A stretch of DNA of 64,000 nt from Pantoea nemavictus (lineage in GTDB: Bacteria > Pseudomonadota > Gammaproteobacteria > Enterobacterales > Enterobacteriaceae). The first letter of the stretch is position 1. Each line of letters begins with the position of its first letter. This document shows, one piece after another, positions 46,760-56,534 of the stretch. The position numbers were made by a program, and so were the translations under genes. The stretch covers positions 2,232,001 to 2,296,000 of the forward strand of contig NZ_JBBGZW010000001.1 in NCBI RefSeq assembly GCF_037479095.1, given 5' to 3'. The notes beneath the pieces are model-generated. The model was not told where the DNA came from. It made no database searches and was given only the letters and a program-made list of their open reading frames with translations.

Positions 46760-47435
46760 TCCCCTTACGTGGGAAAATGACTTCTTCGGCCAGAACAGCG
46801 CTCGTTTAACGCTGGATGGCGATCTGCCGCTGGCGGAAGCGCTTGAACAGCCGTATGCGCTGTGGCAAACCAAAGTGCCTGCTGAGCGTGTTGAGGTGAT
46901 CGATGCGTTGAGCCAACACGGCTTTCAGTTGGTTGAAGGTGAAGCCGACCTCGCCATCGGTATCAAACTTACCGAGCGGCAAACCGGGGTGCGCATCGCG
47001 CGGGAAGCGCAAATCCCAGCATTGCGAGCCGCCGCAGCGCAGGCGTTTAGCCAAAGCCGCTTTCGCGCGCCGTGGTTTGATGCGGCTGACAGCGGGCGTT
47101 TCTATGCGCAGTGGATTGAGAACGCCGTGCGCGGCACCTTCGATAACCAATGCCTGGTAGCCTGCAATGAGCAGGGCGCGCTGCAGGGTTTCGTTTCAAT
47201 GCGCGAACTCGACGGCGATATGCGTATTGGTCTGCTAGCGGTATTGCCCGACGCGCAAGGTTGTGGCGTGGGCCAGCGTTTACTGCTCGCTGCCGCTGAC
47301 TGGGGCCGCGTGCGCCAGCTTGCGCATCTGCGCGTAGCCACCCAGCTCAGCAATCTCGCGGCGATGCGCCTCTATTTACGCAGCGGTGCGCGGCTGGAAA
47401 GCACCGCTTACTGGTTCTACAGGAAAGCCACATGA
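46737..47435 (+). CDS. wecD: dTDP-4-amino-4,6-dideoxygalactose N-acetyltransferase WecD (RffC)
   Basis: A 232-residue GNAT acetyltransferase (E. coli 224 aa) that makes dTDP-Fuc4NAc from the amino sugar and acetyl-CoA. N-terminal motif LTWENDFFG, central [30 protein letters not shown], and the acetyl-CoA loop [17 protein letters not shown] (Q/RxxGxG/A) identify it. MPVR (46737) aligns with the E. coli start; three codons upstream another ATG is in frame. It overlaps rffH by 23 nt and wecE by 4 nt, which is unusually tight. Confidence 0.95.
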   Translation: MPVRVNINPLTWENDFFGQNSARLTLDGDLPLAEALEQPYALWQTKVPAERVEVIDALSQHGFQLVEGEADLAIGIKLTERQTGVRIAREAQIPALRAAAAQAFSQSRFRAPWFDAADSGRFYAQWIENAVRGTFDNQCLVACNEQGALQGFVSMRELDGDMRIGLLAVLPDAQGCGVGQRLLLAAADWGRVRQLAHLRVATQLSNLAAMRLYLRSGARLESTAYWFYRKAT

Positions 47436-48562
47436 TCCCCTTTAATGCACCGCCGATTGTCGGCAGCGAAGTTGAATACATGCAGTCGGCGATGGCCAGC
47501 GGCAAACTGTGCGGTGACGGCGGCTTTACTCGTCGCTGTCAGCAGTGGATGGAGCAACATTTTGGCAGCAAAAAAGTGTTGCTGACGCCGTCGTGCACCG
47601 CGTCGCTGGAGATGGCCGGGCTGCTGATCGATCTGCAGCCCGGCGATGAAGTGATCATGCCGAGCTACACCTTCGTCTCCACCGCCAATGCCTTTGTGCT
47701 GCGCGGCGCGACCATTGTGTTTGTCGATGTGCGTCCCGATACGATGAATATCGACGAAACCTTGATTGAAGCAGCGATCACGCCGAAAACCCGCGCTATC
47801 GTGCCGGTACATTACGCGGGCGTGGCCTGCGAAATGGACAGCATCATGGCACTGGCAGCGAAGCATAAACTCTATGTGATCGAAGATGCCGCGCAGGGTG
47901 TGATGTCGCAGTACAAAGGACGCGCGCTCGGCACCATCGGTCATATTGGCTGCTTCAGCTTCCACGAAACCAAAAACTACACCGCGGGCGGTGAAGGCGG
48001 GGCGACGCTGATCAATGAGGCGCAGCTGGTAGAGCGTGCTGAGATCATTCGCGAAAAGGGCACCAACCGCAGCCAGTTTTTCCGTGGTCAGGTGGATAAA
48101 TATACCTGGCGCGATATCGGCTCCAGCTATTTGATGGCGGATCTGCAAGCGGCCTATTTGTGGGCGCAGCTGGAAGCGGCGGAGCATATTAATCAGCAGC
48201 GCTTGCGCCTATGGCAGCGCTATTATGATGCGCTGCAACCGCTGGCAGCAGCCGGTCGTATTGAACTGCCGGTGGTGCCGGAGCATTGCCAACACAATGC
48301 GCACATGTTCTACATCAAACTGCGCGACAGCAACGATCGTCAGGCACTGATCAACTGGATGAAAGAAGCGGAAATCCTCACGGTGTTTCACTACATCCCG
48401 CTGCACTCATCGCCGGCGGGTGAACGCTTTGGCCGCTTCCACGGTGAGGATGTGTTTACCACCGCTGAAAGTGAGCGCCTGCTGCGTCTGCCCTTGTTCT
48501 ATAACCTCTCAGATAATAACCAGCGCACGGTGATCAGTTCGCTGTTGAGTTTCTTTGCCTGA
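47432..48562 (+). CDS. wecE: dTDP-4-amino-4,6-dideoxygalactose transaminase WecE (RffA)
   Basis: A 376-residue PLP-dependent DegT/DnrJ/EryC1 aminotransferase, the same length as in E. coli. It transfers the amino group from glutamate to dTDP-4-keto-6-deoxyglucose. Lys181 in SFHETKNYTAGGEGG is the PLP Schiff-base lysine. EDAAQG and the N-terminal FNAPPIVGSE are conserved. Overlaps are ATGA with wecD and one base with wzxE. Confidence 0.97.
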   Translation: MIPFNAPPIVGSEVEYMQSAMASGKLCGDGGFTRRCQQWMEQHFGSKKVLLTPSCTASLEMAGLLIDLQPGDEVIMPSYTFVSTANAFVLRGATIVFVDVRPDTMNIDETLIEAAITPKTRAIVPVHYAGVACEMDSIMALAAKHKLYVIEDAAQGVMSQYKGRALGTIGHIGCFSFHETKNYTAGGEGGATLINEAQLVERAEIIREKGTNRSQFFRGQVDKYTWRDIGSSYLMADLQAAYLWAQLEAAEHINQQRLRLWQRYYDALQPLAAAGRIELPVVPEHCQHNAHMFYIKLRDSNDRQALINWMKEAEILTVFHYIPLHSSPAGERFGRFHGEDVFTTAESERLLRLPLFYNLSDNNQRTVISSLLSFFA

Positions 48563-49815
48563 TGTCGTTAGCCAAAGCCTCAGTCTGGACCGCCTCCTCC
48601 ACGCTGATAAAAATCGTTGCCGGCTTGTTGGTGGTGAAGCTGCTAGCGGTCAGTTTTGGACCGGAAGGTATCGGGCAGGCGGGTAACTTCCGCCAGTTAA
48701 TCACCGTACTCGGCGTGCTGGCAGGCGCGGGTATCTTCAACGGCGTCACCACTCTGGTGGCGCAGCATCAGCAACAGCCGCAACAATTACGTGCGGTCAC
48801 CGGCACGGCGTCGGCGATGGTGCTGGGCTTTTCTACGCTGTTGGCGCTGGTTTTTTTACTGGCGGCACGGCCCATTAGCGCGGCGCTATTTGGTCATGCT
48901 GAATACGAAAATGTGGTGCGCATTGTCGCCTTTCTCCAGCTCGGCATTGCCTGGGCTAACCTGACCCTGGCGCTGCTAAAAGGTTTTCGCGATGCGCGCG
49001 GTAATGCGCTGGCGCTTATCGCTGGAAGCCTGATTGGCGTGCTTGGTTATGTATTGTGCTGGTGGCTGGGCGGTTACGCCGGTGCGCTGGTCGGTTTGGC
49101 GCTGGTACCGGCGCTGGTCGTCTTTCCTGCCCTGATCATGCTGCGACGCCATCGCGACGTATTACCGCTGAGCTGGCTTAAGCCCACATGGCAGCCCGAG
49201 CTGGCGCGTAATTTGGCGAAGTTTACGCTGATGGCGCTGATTACCTCATTCACCTTGCCGGTAGCGTGGGTGATGATGCGAAATTTGCTGGCAGAACAGC
49301 AAGGTTGGGCGCAGGTCGGCTTATGGCAGGGCGTTACCAGCATCTCCGATGCCTATTTGCAGTTTATCACCGCCACCTTTAGCGTCTGGTTGCTGCCTAC
49401 GCTGGCGCGTCTGGAAACTAAGCCGCAGATAGCGCGTGAAATTGGCCGTGCGCTGCGCTTTGTTTTGCCAGCCGTCGCCGCTGCCAGTTTCTGCGTGTGG
49501 CTGCTACGCGATGTAGCTATCTGGCTGCTGTTTTCGCCGCAGTTCAGCGCCATGCGTGACCTTTTTGTCTGGCAGTTGTGTGGTGACGTCTTTAAAGTCG
49601 GCGCCTATGTTTTCGGATATCTGGTGATCGCCAAAGCGTCGCTGCGCTTTTATATTCTGACTGAAATTAGCCAGTTTGCGCTGCTAACCGGCTTCTCCCA
49701 TTGGCTGATTCCGCTGCACGGTACCGCTGGAGCCGCGCAGGCTTATATGGCCACCTACGTACTCTATTTCGCCCTTTGCTGTGGCACCTTCTTGATTTAT
49801 TGCCGGAAAAAATGA
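48562..49815 (+). CDS. wzxE: ECA lipid III flippase WzxE
   Basis: A 417-residue MOP/MATE-like polysaccharide flippase with about twelve membrane helices (E. coli 416 aa). It moves the undecaprenyl-linked ECA trisaccharide (lipid III) to the periplasmic face. The N-terminus SLAKASVWTASSTLIKI and the segment GPEGIGQAGNFRQ are typical. It begins inside the TGATG junction with wecE and overlaps wecF by ATGA. Confidence 0.96.
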   Translation: MSLAKASVWTASSTLIKIVAGLLVVKLLAVSFGPEGIGQAGNFRQLITVLGVLAGAGIFNGVTTLVAQHQQQPQQLRAVTGTASAMVLGFSTLLALVFLLAARPISAALFGHAEYENVVRIVAFLQLGIAWANLTLALLKGFRDARGNALALIAGSLIGVLGYVLCWWLGGYAGALVGLALVPALVVFPALIMLRRHRDVLPLSWLKPTWQPELARNLAKFTLMALITSFTLPVAWVMMRNLLAEQQGWAQVGLWQGVTSISDAYLQFITATFSVWLLPTLARLETKPQIAREIGRALRFVLPAVAAASFCVWLLRDVAIWLLFSPQFSAMRDLFVWQLCGDVFKVGAYVFGYLVIAKASLRFYILTEISQFALLTGFSHWLIPLHGTAGAAQAYMATYVLYFALCCGTFLIYCRKK

Positions 49816-50876
49816 CTTTATTTCACGTGTTGGGATCGGATATCCCGCATCACAATCATACGGTGCTGCGTTTCTTTAATGACGTGATGAGCGCCGAGAT
49901 GCCTGGCGATACGCCGCGTCAATTTATGGTGGTTGCCAGCGCGCCAGAAACGCTGCATGCCTATTCGTCACTGCAGATTGAAACCTTCACCAGTAAGCGT
50001 GCATTGGCGCAGGCGGTGGTGGCGCGCGCAGCCGATCGTTCGCAGCGCTTCTTCTTTCATGGCCAGTTCAATCCGGGCATTTGGCTGGCGTTACTGAGCG
50101 GCAAACTGCGCCGTCAGCAGGCGTTCTGGCATGTGTGGGGCGCGGATCTCTATGAAGAAGGACGCGGGCTCAAGTATCAGCTGTTTTATCTGCTGCGCCG
50201 CCTGGCACAGGGGCGCGTAGCGCAAGTATTTGCTACGCGAGGTGATTTGCACCATTACCAGCAACGACATCCGCGCGTTCCGGCTTCACTGCTCTATTTC
50301 CCGACGCGCATGCCAGATATGGCAATCCCCGCGTCGCTGGAAACCTGTGATTTCACCATCCTGCTTGGTAACTCTGGCGATCGCAGTAATCACCACATTG
50401 CCGGTCTGGAGGCGATTCGTGCGCAGTTTGGCGAACGGGTAAAAATTGTGGTGCCGCTCGGCTATCCGGAAAACAATCATGGCTACATTGACGAAATTGC
50501 TGCGGCCGCACAGCGCTTGTTTCCGGCGGGGCAGGTCACTTTGCTGCGCGACAAGATCGACTTTGGTGCCTATCTGACATTGCTTAGCCGCTGCCAGCTC
50601 GGCTATTTTATGTTCGAACGTCAGCAAGGCATTGGCACACTTTGTCTGCTGATTCAGGCTGATATTCCCTTCGTGCTGAACCGCAAAAATCCGTTCTGGC
50701 GCGATCTCAGTGAACAAGGCTTGCCGGTATTGTTTAGTGAAGATGCGCTGGATGCGGCCAGTATCGCTGAAGCTCAGCGGCAACTGAAGCAGTGTGATAA
50801 ATCATCGATTGCCTTCTTTGCCCCGGGTTATCTGGCAGGCTGGCGCGATGCGTTAACCCTGAGTGAAAGGAAATGA
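49812..50876 (+). CDS. wecF: TDP-Fuc4NAc:lipid II transferase WecF (RffT)
   Basis: A 354-residue glycosyltransferase of the GT56 family (E. coli 359 aa) that adds Fuc4NAc to lipid II, finishing the ECA trisaccharide on the cytosolic face. [21 protein letters not shown] at the N-terminus aligns with E. coli, fixing ATG 49812 in place of longer upstream frames inside wzxE. Conserved blocks: [44 protein letters not shown]. It overlaps wzxE and wzyE by 4 nt each. Confidence 0.96.
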   Translation: MTLFHVLGSDIPHHNHTVLRFFNDVMSAEMPGDTPRQFMVVASAPETLHAYSSLQIETFTSKRALAQAVVARAADRSQRFFFHGQFNPGIWLALLSGKLRRQQAFWHVWGADLYEEGRGLKYQLFYLLRRLAQGRVAQVFATRGDLHHYQQRHPRVPASLLYFPTRMPDMAIPASLETCDFTILLGNSGDRSNHHIAGLEAIRAQFGERVKIVVPLGYPENNHGYIDEIAAAAQRLFPAGQVTLLRDKIDFGAYLTLLSRCQLGYFMFERQQGIGTLCLLIQADIPFVLNRKNPFWRDLSEQGLPVLFSEDALDAASIAEAQRQLKQCDKSSIAFFAPGYLAGWRDALTLSERK

Positions 50877-52222
50877 ACATGAGCCTGATGCAGTTTAGTG
50901 GTCTGCTGGTGGTTTATCTGTTTTCGCTGGGTTTCATTCTGACTTTAACCTGGCGAGAATTTAAACGGGTGCGCTTCAATTTCCACCTGTTCTTTACCAT
51001 TCTCTTTTTACTGACCTTCTATTTTGGCTTCCCGCTGACCAGCGTGCTGGTGTTCCGCTTTAACGTCGCGGTGGTGCCAGCGGAATATCTGCTGCAGGCG
51101 CTGCTGGCCGCCACCAGTTTTTATGCCATCTATTACGTCAGCTACAAGGTACGGCTGCGGCCGGCTAATGCGCCAGCGCGCAAACCCTGGCTGGAAATGA
51201 ACCGGGTTGAAACCCATCTAACCTGCCTGCTGCTGGCGCTGGTGGCCATTGGCACCGTAACAGTGTTCTTTATGCACAATGGCTTGCTGTTGTTCAGGCT
51301 GTCGGCGTACAACCAGATTTTCTCCAGTGAAGTGTCCGGCGTGGCGCTCAAGCGCTTCTTCTATTTCTTTATTCCGGCGATGTTGATTCGTTACTTCCTC
51401 AAGCCAACGCAGCGCCAGTGGCTGTGGTTTTTGCTGGTATCGGTCGCATTTGGATTACTGACCTACGCGCTGGTGGGCGGCACGCGCGCCAATATTATTA
51501 TCGCTTTTGCGCTGTTTCTGTTTATCGGTATTACGCGTGGCTGGATCACCTTGTGGATGCTGGTCGGCGCCGGCGTGATGGCGATTGGCGGCATGTTTTG
51601 GCTGGCGTTGCGTCGCTACAACCTTGATGTGGTGGGTGATGAGGCGTTTTACACCTTCCTTTATCTGACGCGCGATACCTTCTCGCCTTGGGAAAATCTG
51701 GCACTGTTACTGCAAAACTACGACAAAATCGATTTTCAAGGATTGGCGCCGATTTGGCGTGATTTCTACGTGTTCATTCCCAGCTGGATGTGGCCAGGGC
51801 GTCCATCAATGATTTTGAACAGCGCCAATTACTTTACCTGGGAAGTGTTAAACAACCATTCTGGCTTAGCTATTTCACCTACGCTGCTTGGTTCGCTGCT
51901 GGTGATGGGGGGCGTGTGGTTTATCCCGATCGGCGCGGTTGCCGTGGGCCTGCTCATGAAGGGCTTTGATAACCTTTATCTGTATGGTCGCGATACCAGT
52001 AACCGATATAGCGGGGCGATTTTGCAGAGTTTTTGCTTCGGCGCGGTATTTAACATGATCGTGCTGGCACGTGAAGGGCTGGATGCTTTTGGCTCGCGCG
52101 TGGTGTTCTTTTGTCTGATTTTTGCTGCCTGCATGTGGGTGGCTAAATTGTTGTACTGGCTGTTGGCGCGCGCGGGGCTAATTCGTCCGCGCAGCGAGCC
52201 GGTTTTACACAGCCCCTCTTAA
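50873..52222 (+). CDS. wzyE: ECA polymerase WzyE
   Basis: A 449-residue polytopic inner-membrane protein (about eleven helices; E. coli 450 aa) that polymerises ECA trisaccharide units in the periplasm. Strongly conserved loops include [58 protein letters not shown] and [24 protein letters not shown] 50873 overlaps the wecF stop; ATG 50879 (MSLMQFSG) aligns with the E. coli start and is the alternative. The gene has few shared motifs outside ECA systems, so the call is firm. Confidence 0.96.
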   Translation: MNMSLMQFSGLLVVYLFSLGFILTLTWREFKRVRFNFHLFFTILFLLTFYFGFPLTSVLVFRFNVAVVPAEYLLQALLAATSFYAIYYVSYKVRLRPANAPARKPWLEMNRVETHLTCLLLALVAIGTVTVFFMHNGLLLFRLSAYNQIFSSEVSGVALKRFFYFFIPAMLIRYFLKPTQRQWLWFLLVSVAFGLLTYALVGGTRANIIIAFALFLFIGITRGWITLWMLVGAGVMAIGGMFWLALRRYNLDVVGDEAFYTFLYLTRDTFSPWENLALLLQNYDKIDFQGLAPIWRDFYVFIPSWMWPGRPSMILNSANYFTWEVLNNHSGLAISPTLLGSLLVMGGVWFIPIGAVAVGLLMKGFDNLYLYGRDTSNRYSGAILQSFCFGAVFNMIVLAREGLDAFGSRVVFFCLIFAACMWVAKLLYWLLARAGLIRPRSEPVLHSPS

Positions 52223-52250
52223 CTTCTGGGCACAACGGGAAATTCATACC

Positions 52251-52985
52251 ATGGAAACCGATAAGCCGCGCTATAGCCTGCGCGGAGTCGATCTTCACGC
52301 CTTCAACGATATGGCGAGCTTTCTGCGCTTTCTTTTGCCTGATGGTAAGCCGCGCAGCGGCACATTGGTGGCGATAAATGCTGAGAAAATGCTGACGCTG
52401 GAAGAGGATGCGCAGTTACGCTCGTTGATTGCTGAGGCAGAATTCAAATATCCGGACGGCATCAGCATCGTCCGCTCGCTGCGCAAAAAATATCCCCAAC
52501 TGCAGGTCAATCGCATCGCGGGCGCGGATCTTTGGGAAGCGCTGATGGAGCATGCTGGGCGCAGCGGCATTCCAGTCTTTCTGATTGGTGGACGTCAGGC
52601 AGTGTTGCAGGAAACCTGCGACAAGCTGCGTCGGCAGTGGAATGTGAATATCGTTGGCAGTCAGGATGGTTACTTTGCCCCTGAAGATCGCGAGGCGCTG
52701 TTTGCCCGTATTGCGGCAAGCGGCGCGCAGATTGTTACGGTAGCGCAGGGTTCGCCGCGTCAGGAGTTGCTGATGCGTGATTGCCGCGCATATTGGCCGC
52801 ATGCGCTCTATATGGGCGTGGGTGGCACTTATGATGTTTTCACTGGGCACGTTCAGCGCGCGCCAATCTGGTGGCAAAAATCCGGGTTGGAATGGCTTTA
52901 TCGTCTCATTCGTCAACCTTCACGCTGGCGTCGCCAATTAAAGCTGCTGAAATATTTACGCTACCATTGGCGCGGCGATCTCTGA
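52251..52985 (+). CDS. wecG: UDP-ManNAcA:lipid I transferase WecG (RffM)
   Basis: A 244-residue WecG/TagA/CpsF-family glycosyltransferase (GT26; E. coli 246 aa) that adds ManNAcA to GlcNAc-PP-undecaprenol, making ECA lipid II. Conserved motifs are [56 protein letters not shown] and [15 protein letters not shown]. The basic C-terminus probably attaches to the membrane. It is the last gene of the ECA operon. E. coli has yifK next; here the tRNA operon follows after 159 bases. Confidence 0.96.
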   Translation: METDKPRYSLRGVDLHAFNDMASFLRFLLPDGKPRSGTLVAINAEKMLTLEEDAQLRSLIAEAEFKYPDGISIVRSLRKKYPQLQVNRIAGADLWEALMEHAGRSGIPVFLIGGRQAVLQETCDKLRRQWNVNIVGSQDGYFAPEDREALFARIAASGAQIVTVAQGSPRQELLMRDCRAYWPHALYMGVGGTYDVFTGHVQRAPIWWQKSGLEWLYRLIRQPSRWRRQLKLLKYLRYHWRGDL

Positions 52986-53094
52986 AATTGCTGATTTTTC
53001 CAGCAGAGTTGACAGGGTAAGCGCCTCAAACTGCAGTAATTATCGATGGAATGCACAAAGCGTAATCAAACGCGTTTTTTTTATAAAAAAGGGC

Positions 53095-53123
53095 TGGACA
53101 GCATGAGGTCAAGCCCGTAGTAT
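53095..53123 (+). promoter_or_regulatory. Promoter of the tRNA operon
   Basis: TGGACA (53095-53100), a 17-base spacer and TAGTAT (53118-53123) form a good sigma70 promoter. The -10 is followed by a GC-rich stretch (GCCCATCCGC), as in stringently controlled stable-RNA promoters. It lies 22 bases before the first tRNA. Confidence 0.75.
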
Positions 53124-53144
53124 GCCCATCCGCAACGGCGCTAC

Positions 53145-53221
<77 letters not shown>

Positions 53222-53313
53222 TTTAGTTTGTGCGCAAGAGCTTCGGTGGTTGGTTTAACCGCGTTATGCAGTGAATTTACGTAAGCGTGACACGTTTACG
53301 CACCAGATTTATG

Positions 53314-53389
53314 GTGGCTATAGCTCAGTTGGTAGAGCCCTGGATTGTGATTCCAGTTGTCGTGGGTTCGAGTCCCATTAGCCACCCCA
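53314..53389 (+). tRNA. hisR: tRNA-His (anticodon GTG)
   Basis: A 76-nt tRNA with anticodon GTG and encoded CCA. A G at 53313 provides the extra G-1 characteristic of tRNA-His; including it gives 77 nt. It is the second tRNA of the operon, 92 bases after tRNA-Arg. Confidence 0.98.
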
Positions 53390-53405
53390 GATTTTGCTCG
53401 GTCAC

Positions 53406-53492
53406 GCGATGGTGGCGGAATTGGTAGACGCGCTAGCTTCAGGTGTTAGTGTTCTTACGGACGTGAGGGTTCAAGTCCCTCCCTTCGCACCA
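53406..53492 (+). tRNA. leuT: tRNA-Leu (anticodon CAG) with a U-U mismatch in the acceptor stem
   Basis: An 87-nt class II tRNA with a long variable arm, anticodon CAG and encoded CCA. The acceptor 5' strand is GCGATGG and the 3' strand CCTTCGC, so position 5 (T) faces position 68 (T): a U-U mismatch where E. coli has A-U. All other stems pair, with one G-U in the variable arm. It is probably still functional. Confidence 0.96.
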
Positions 53493-53528
53493 GGCAAAAT
53501 TACGCAGTAGCGGTAAGAAGTAAAAAAT

Positions 53529-53605
53529 CGGCGAGTAGCGCAGCTTGGTAGCGCAACTGGTTTGGGACCAGTGGGTCGGAGGTTCGAATCCTCTCTCGCC
53601 GACCA
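53529..53605 (+). tRNA. proM: tRNA-Pro (anticodon TGG)
   Basis: A 77-nt tRNA with acceptor CGGCGAG / CTCGCCG, anticodon TGG and encoded CCA. It reads CCA and, by wobble, other proline codons. It is the last tRNA of the operon and is followed six bases later by a terminator. Confidence 0.98.
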
Positions 53606-53611
53606 TATTCG

Positions 53612-53642
53612 AAAAGCCTGCTTGAGAAAGCAGGCTTTTTTC
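53612..53642 (+). terminator. Intrinsic terminator of the tRNA operon
   Basis: A 10-bp stem AAGCCTGCTT / AAGCAGGCTT (53614-53623 with 53628-53637), loop GAGA, then a run of T. It ends the tRNA transcript. Confidence 0.92.
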
Positions 53643-53770
53643 GTTTCTTCCCGCCAAACGCGCCTCACTTCGTAATTAACGCTCCCCGAACGCACCATTC
53701 TGCGCTTTGTCGCTATTAAGCAACATCTAACCCTTTGATTTTTAATAGCATGACAATTCCTTGCATTGCT

Positions 53771-53788
53771 TGTCTCTCTGCAGAGACA
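53771..53788 (+). promoter_or_regulatory. Putative GlrR (YfhA) binding site upstream of glmZ
   Basis: TGTC, ten bases, GACA fits the activator-binding consensus of GlrR, the sigma54-dependent response regulator that controls glmY and, outside E. coli, often glmZ. It lies about 140 bases before the glmZ start. The sequence between this site and the sigma54 element is AT-rich (53830-53880), leaving room for IHF bending. Confidence 0.65.
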
Positions 53789-53883
53789 GCTTTTAACGCT
53801 TTCGTCGTGATTTGCCGACAGTTATGCGTACACCATCGGTTTATCTTACTGATATAAAATAACTTATTATGTAATCTGCAGTT

Positions 53884-53900
53884 TTGGCACAGCTTGTGCA
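53884..53900 (+). promoter_or_regulatory. Sigma54-type promoter of glmZ (with overlapping sigma70 -10)
   Basis: TTGGCACAGCTTGTGCA has the invariant GG (53886-53887) and GC (53898-53899) ten bases apart, as in -24/-12 promoters. It is 13 bases before the glmZ start. TACTAT at 53902-53907 could serve as an overlapping sigma70 -10. Confidence 0.75.
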
Positions 53901-53911
53901 ATACTATTCCT

Positions 53912-54111
53912 GTAGATGCTCATTCCACCTCTTATGTTTGCTGATGCTACATAAACCTGGGAATGATGCAGAGCCCCTTACGGCATCCGTTGTCCAGCCT
54001 GGCAGTATTTGCGCACGCTTTACTGCAGTAAGAAGGACATTACGTTGAGTCGGATGCCATCAGTTGTCTTAATGACCTGATCTTACACCTGCTTATGGCA
54101 GGTGTTTTTTT
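53912..54111 (+). ncRNA. glmZ: Small RNA GlmZ
   Basis: An approximately 200-nt RNA (E. coli 207 nt) located just downstream of the tRNA genes and next to hemY, as in E. coli. The 5' end GTAGATGCTCATTCCA.CTCTTATGTT matches E. coli GlmZ. The region AATGATGCAGAGCC, the later GTTGAGT, and the glmS-pairing part around AGTTGTCTTAATGACCTGA are also conserved. An intrinsic terminator ends it (8-bp stem 54085-54092 with 54098-54105, then T run). GlmZ pairs with the glmS leader with the help of Hfq and raises glucosamine-6-phosphate synthase; RapZ and RNase E cleave it when GlcN6P is ample. Confidence 0.93.
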
Positions 54112-54131
54112 ATCTACGTTTGCCACAGGCG

Positions 54132-54156
54132 AAAAAAAAGCCGGGACAAGCCCGGC
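54132..54156 (-). terminator. Intrinsic terminator of the hem operon
   Basis: On the minus strand, GCCGGG-cttgt-CCCGGC followed by eight T lies 26 bases after the hemY stop. It faces the glmZ terminator, so both transcripts end in this gap. Confidence 0.9.
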
Positions 54157-54181
54157 GTGCACAAAAGTAACAATCGTATAA

Positions 54182-55378
54182 TCAGGTGCTGGGATTGGTC
54201 TTCAGCGTGAGTAACAAGCCTTCCCGACGCATTTTCGCGGCGTCTTCCGGGCGATGCAGACGATCGTAAACATCCGCCAACCAGGCATAATCAAAGGCAT
54301 CCGGTCGCTGCGCTAACGCTTGCTGGAATGCCTCTGCCGCCTGCTGCCATTCACCATGACGCATCAGCATCTGACCCAGCGTACTGTGCAACAGTGGCGT
54401 AGCGCCGTGCTGTTTAATCTGCTGGCGCAGTGCTTTCTCTAGCGATTGCGGATCGCCGCTTTTAATACGCGGCATCAGCAGCACCAGACGATCGTCATAC
54501 TGGCGTTTCAGGCCGTCCAGCACGATGCTTTGCGCCGTATCCGGGTCGTCACACTCAATCAGATGTTCCGCCATCGCCACTTGCAGTGCGGTTTCCTGAC
54601 GCGTTTTACGACTCTGGTCCTGCCACCACTTTTTCAAGCCGTCGCTACCCTGATCGGCCATCGCCTGATTCATCAGGCCCAGCCAGGCTTGCTGCTGCAA
54701 TGCGTCGCGCTGTGCTTCATCGTTGATTTGCACTTTTTGCATTGCAGGCAAGATATCGAGCAGTGCACCCCACGCGCCGGTACGTACATAGGCTTGTTCT
54801 GCCAGACGAAGCACTTCCGGATGGCGAGGCGCCACTTCCAGCAGGCGGTCGACGCCGTGACGAGCAGCATGATCTTCATTACGCGCTAATTGCAGACGCA
54901 CGCGGGTGATTTCAACCGGAATGGTATCGTTCACCGACAACTCGGCGGCACGCTCCAGATGCTGATTAGCGCGAATTTCATCACCACGTTGCTGTGCCGC
55001 TTCCGCAGCCAGCAAGTAGTTTGCGACCGGCTGATCGGCGTGATCGGCATTTTTCGACAGCAGTTTTTCTGCCTGCTTGAAATCGCCCTCTGCTAGCTTC
55101 ATCAGCGCGCTTTGCGTGTGACGCTGCGCGCTACGACGCTTGCGGCCCGTAAACCAGCCGCGCGTGCGTGCGCCAGTGCGGAACAGGCGACGCAGAATCC
55201 ACTCGACTAACAAAATTACCAGCAGGCTGAGGATCAAGATAATCGCCAGTCCCGTCACACTGGTTTCGATGTTCCAGTTGTCGGTCTGAATCAGCACATA
55301 GCCTTGATGGCCAGCAACTATCGGCCCGATTACAATGCCCGCAATCAGCAGCAGGAAAAGCACCAATACTTTAAGCAT
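54182..55378 (-). CDS. hemY: HemY, inner-membrane TPR protein of the hem operon
   Basis: A 398-residue protein, equal in length to E. coli HemY. Two N-terminal membrane helices (about 3-24 and 42-63) and a basic segment precede a cytosolic TPR domain (about 100-390). Despite its name it is not protoporphyrinogen oxidase of the Bacillus type; its function in heme production is unclear and a scaffolding role is proposed. It lies 2 bases after hemX and is the last gene of hemCDXY. Confidence 0.94.
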   Translation of the reverse strand: MLKVLVLFLLLIAGIVIGPIVAGHQGYVLIQTDNWNIETSVTGLAIILILSLLVILLVEWILRRLFRTGARTRGWFTGRKRRSAQRHTQSALMKLAEGDFKQAEKLLSKNADHADQPVANYLLAAEAAQQRGDEIRANQHLERAAELSVNDTIPVEITRVRLQLARNEDHAARHGVDRLLEVAPRHPEVLRLAEQAYVRTGAWGALLDILPAMQKVQINDEAQRDALQQQAWLGLMNQAMADQGSDGLKKWWQDQSRKTRQETALQVAMAEHLIECDDPDTAQSIVLDGLKRQYDDRLVLLMPRIKSGDPQSLEKALRQQIKQHGATPLLHSTLGQMLMRHGEWQQAAEAFQQALAQRPDAFDYAWLADVYDRLHRPEDAAKMRREGLLLTLKTNPST

Positions 55379-55380
55379 GG

Positions 55381-56511
55381 TTAGCCTCCCTGCTGGTCAG
55401 CGGCAACCGATGGCTGAGCCAGCAAATTACGCACACGGGTTTGCATCAGTTTTTCCAGCAGCGGCTGACTTTCCAGCGTGTCCGGCACATCCATCGAAAT
55501 GCTTTGCTGGCTCAGTTCATCTAACTGAGCGAGGAAGGCTTTGGTGGCGGCATCATTGGTGTCGTACCAGGCGCGTACCCAGGTTGAGACGGCATCAATA
55601 GACTGTTTATAAATTTCGTCCTGATGACGCGGTACAGCCTGAGCAGCAATGAGCAGACGCGAACGGATGTTTTCACGCAGGTAAACGTCCTGATTGGGTG
55701 CCAGCAGCGGCTGTGCGGTGTTATCGCGACGACGGATGGTGATGAAATCATCCATAAAGTTATGCCAGCTTTTCACCAGGTTTTGTCGCCACTCGTGCAG
55801 TGAGCTAGAGAGCTCACCGCCATCGGCATCCATCGGTGAATCATCGCTGTCGTTATCGGCCAGGCGCAGATTATCAACGCCGTTCGACAGCTGATTGAGC
55901 TTGAGAATAGTGCCGTCATAATCAACCTGGCTGACTGCGGAGAGCGAGCTGATATCCTGCGTCAACGCACGACGCACGTTCATCACACTTGGATCGTTCA
56001 TATCCGCCAGGCTGGTATCGGCACTTTTCAGTAACGCTGCTGCGGTAGTGACATCCTGATCGCTCCACAGTTTGCGGCCCGCCAGTTTGACGAGGTAATC
56101 CGCCTGAGCCAGCAGCCAGGTGCGGGTATCGTTACCCGAAATGGTGGCGACTTTATCACGCAGGGTTTCCAGCTCTTTAGCACTGTTGTCCTGCTGCGTG
56201 CGCGTCTCTTGTAAGGCGCTGTTGGCGCTCTCCAGTTGTTGCGTCAGCTGCTGTTTATCGCTGCCTAGTTGCTGCTGCAAGGCGCTCAGCTGCTCAGTCA
56301 GATTCTGATTAGTTTGAGCCTGTAAATCGGCCTGGTGTTTCCCATTGAGGTAAAGTCCCGCCCCAATCGCCAGCGCAATGACAATCGCCACCGCACTCAG
56401 CACCTTGCCATCGCTCTTTTTATCGCGAGGAGGCTTGGTTGCTGGAGAGGGAGAATTGTCCGCTGGGGTGGTTTCTTCAACCATGGCGGAGGAGGCTTTT
56501 TGTTCCGTCAT
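55381..56511 (-). CDS. hemX: HemX, membrane-anchored uroporphyrinogen-operon protein
   Basis: A 376-residue protein (E. coli 393 aa) with an acidic/Pro-rich cytosolic N-terminus, one membrane helix at about 40-58, a Gln-rich coiled coil (about 60-125) and a periplasmic helical domain. It is annotated as a putative uroporphyrin III methyltransferase in older records, but no SAM-binding motif is visible, so the enzyme label is doubtful. It is probably a structural partner of HemY. The gap to hemD is 23 bases. Confidence 0.92.
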   Translation of the reverse strand: MTEQKASSAMVEETTPADNSPSPATKPPRDKKSDGKVLSAVAIVIALAIGAGLYLNGKHQADLQAQTNQNLTEQLSALQQQLGSDKQQLTQQLESANSALQETRTQQDNSAKELETLRDKVATISGNDTRTWLLAQADYLVKLAGRKLWSDQDVTTAAALLKSADTSLADMNDPSVMNVRRALTQDISSLSAVSQVDYDGTILKLNQLSNGVDNLRLADNDSDDSPMDADGGELSSSLHEWRQNLVKSWHNFMDDFITIRRRDNTAQPLLAPNQDVYLRENIRSRLLIAAQAVPRHQDEIYKQSIDAVSTWVRAWYDTNDAATKAFLAQLDELSQQSISMDVPDTLESQPLLEKLMQTRVRNLLAQPSVAADQQGG

Positions 56512-56534
56512 TATGGCTCATCCCATTGTTAAGT

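Noticed and set aside
53439..53698. Two minus-strand open frames overlapping the Leu and Pro tRNA genes, with the peptide GERGFEPPTHWSQ
   Set aside because: This peptide is the well-known false translation of tRNA genes on the opposite strand.
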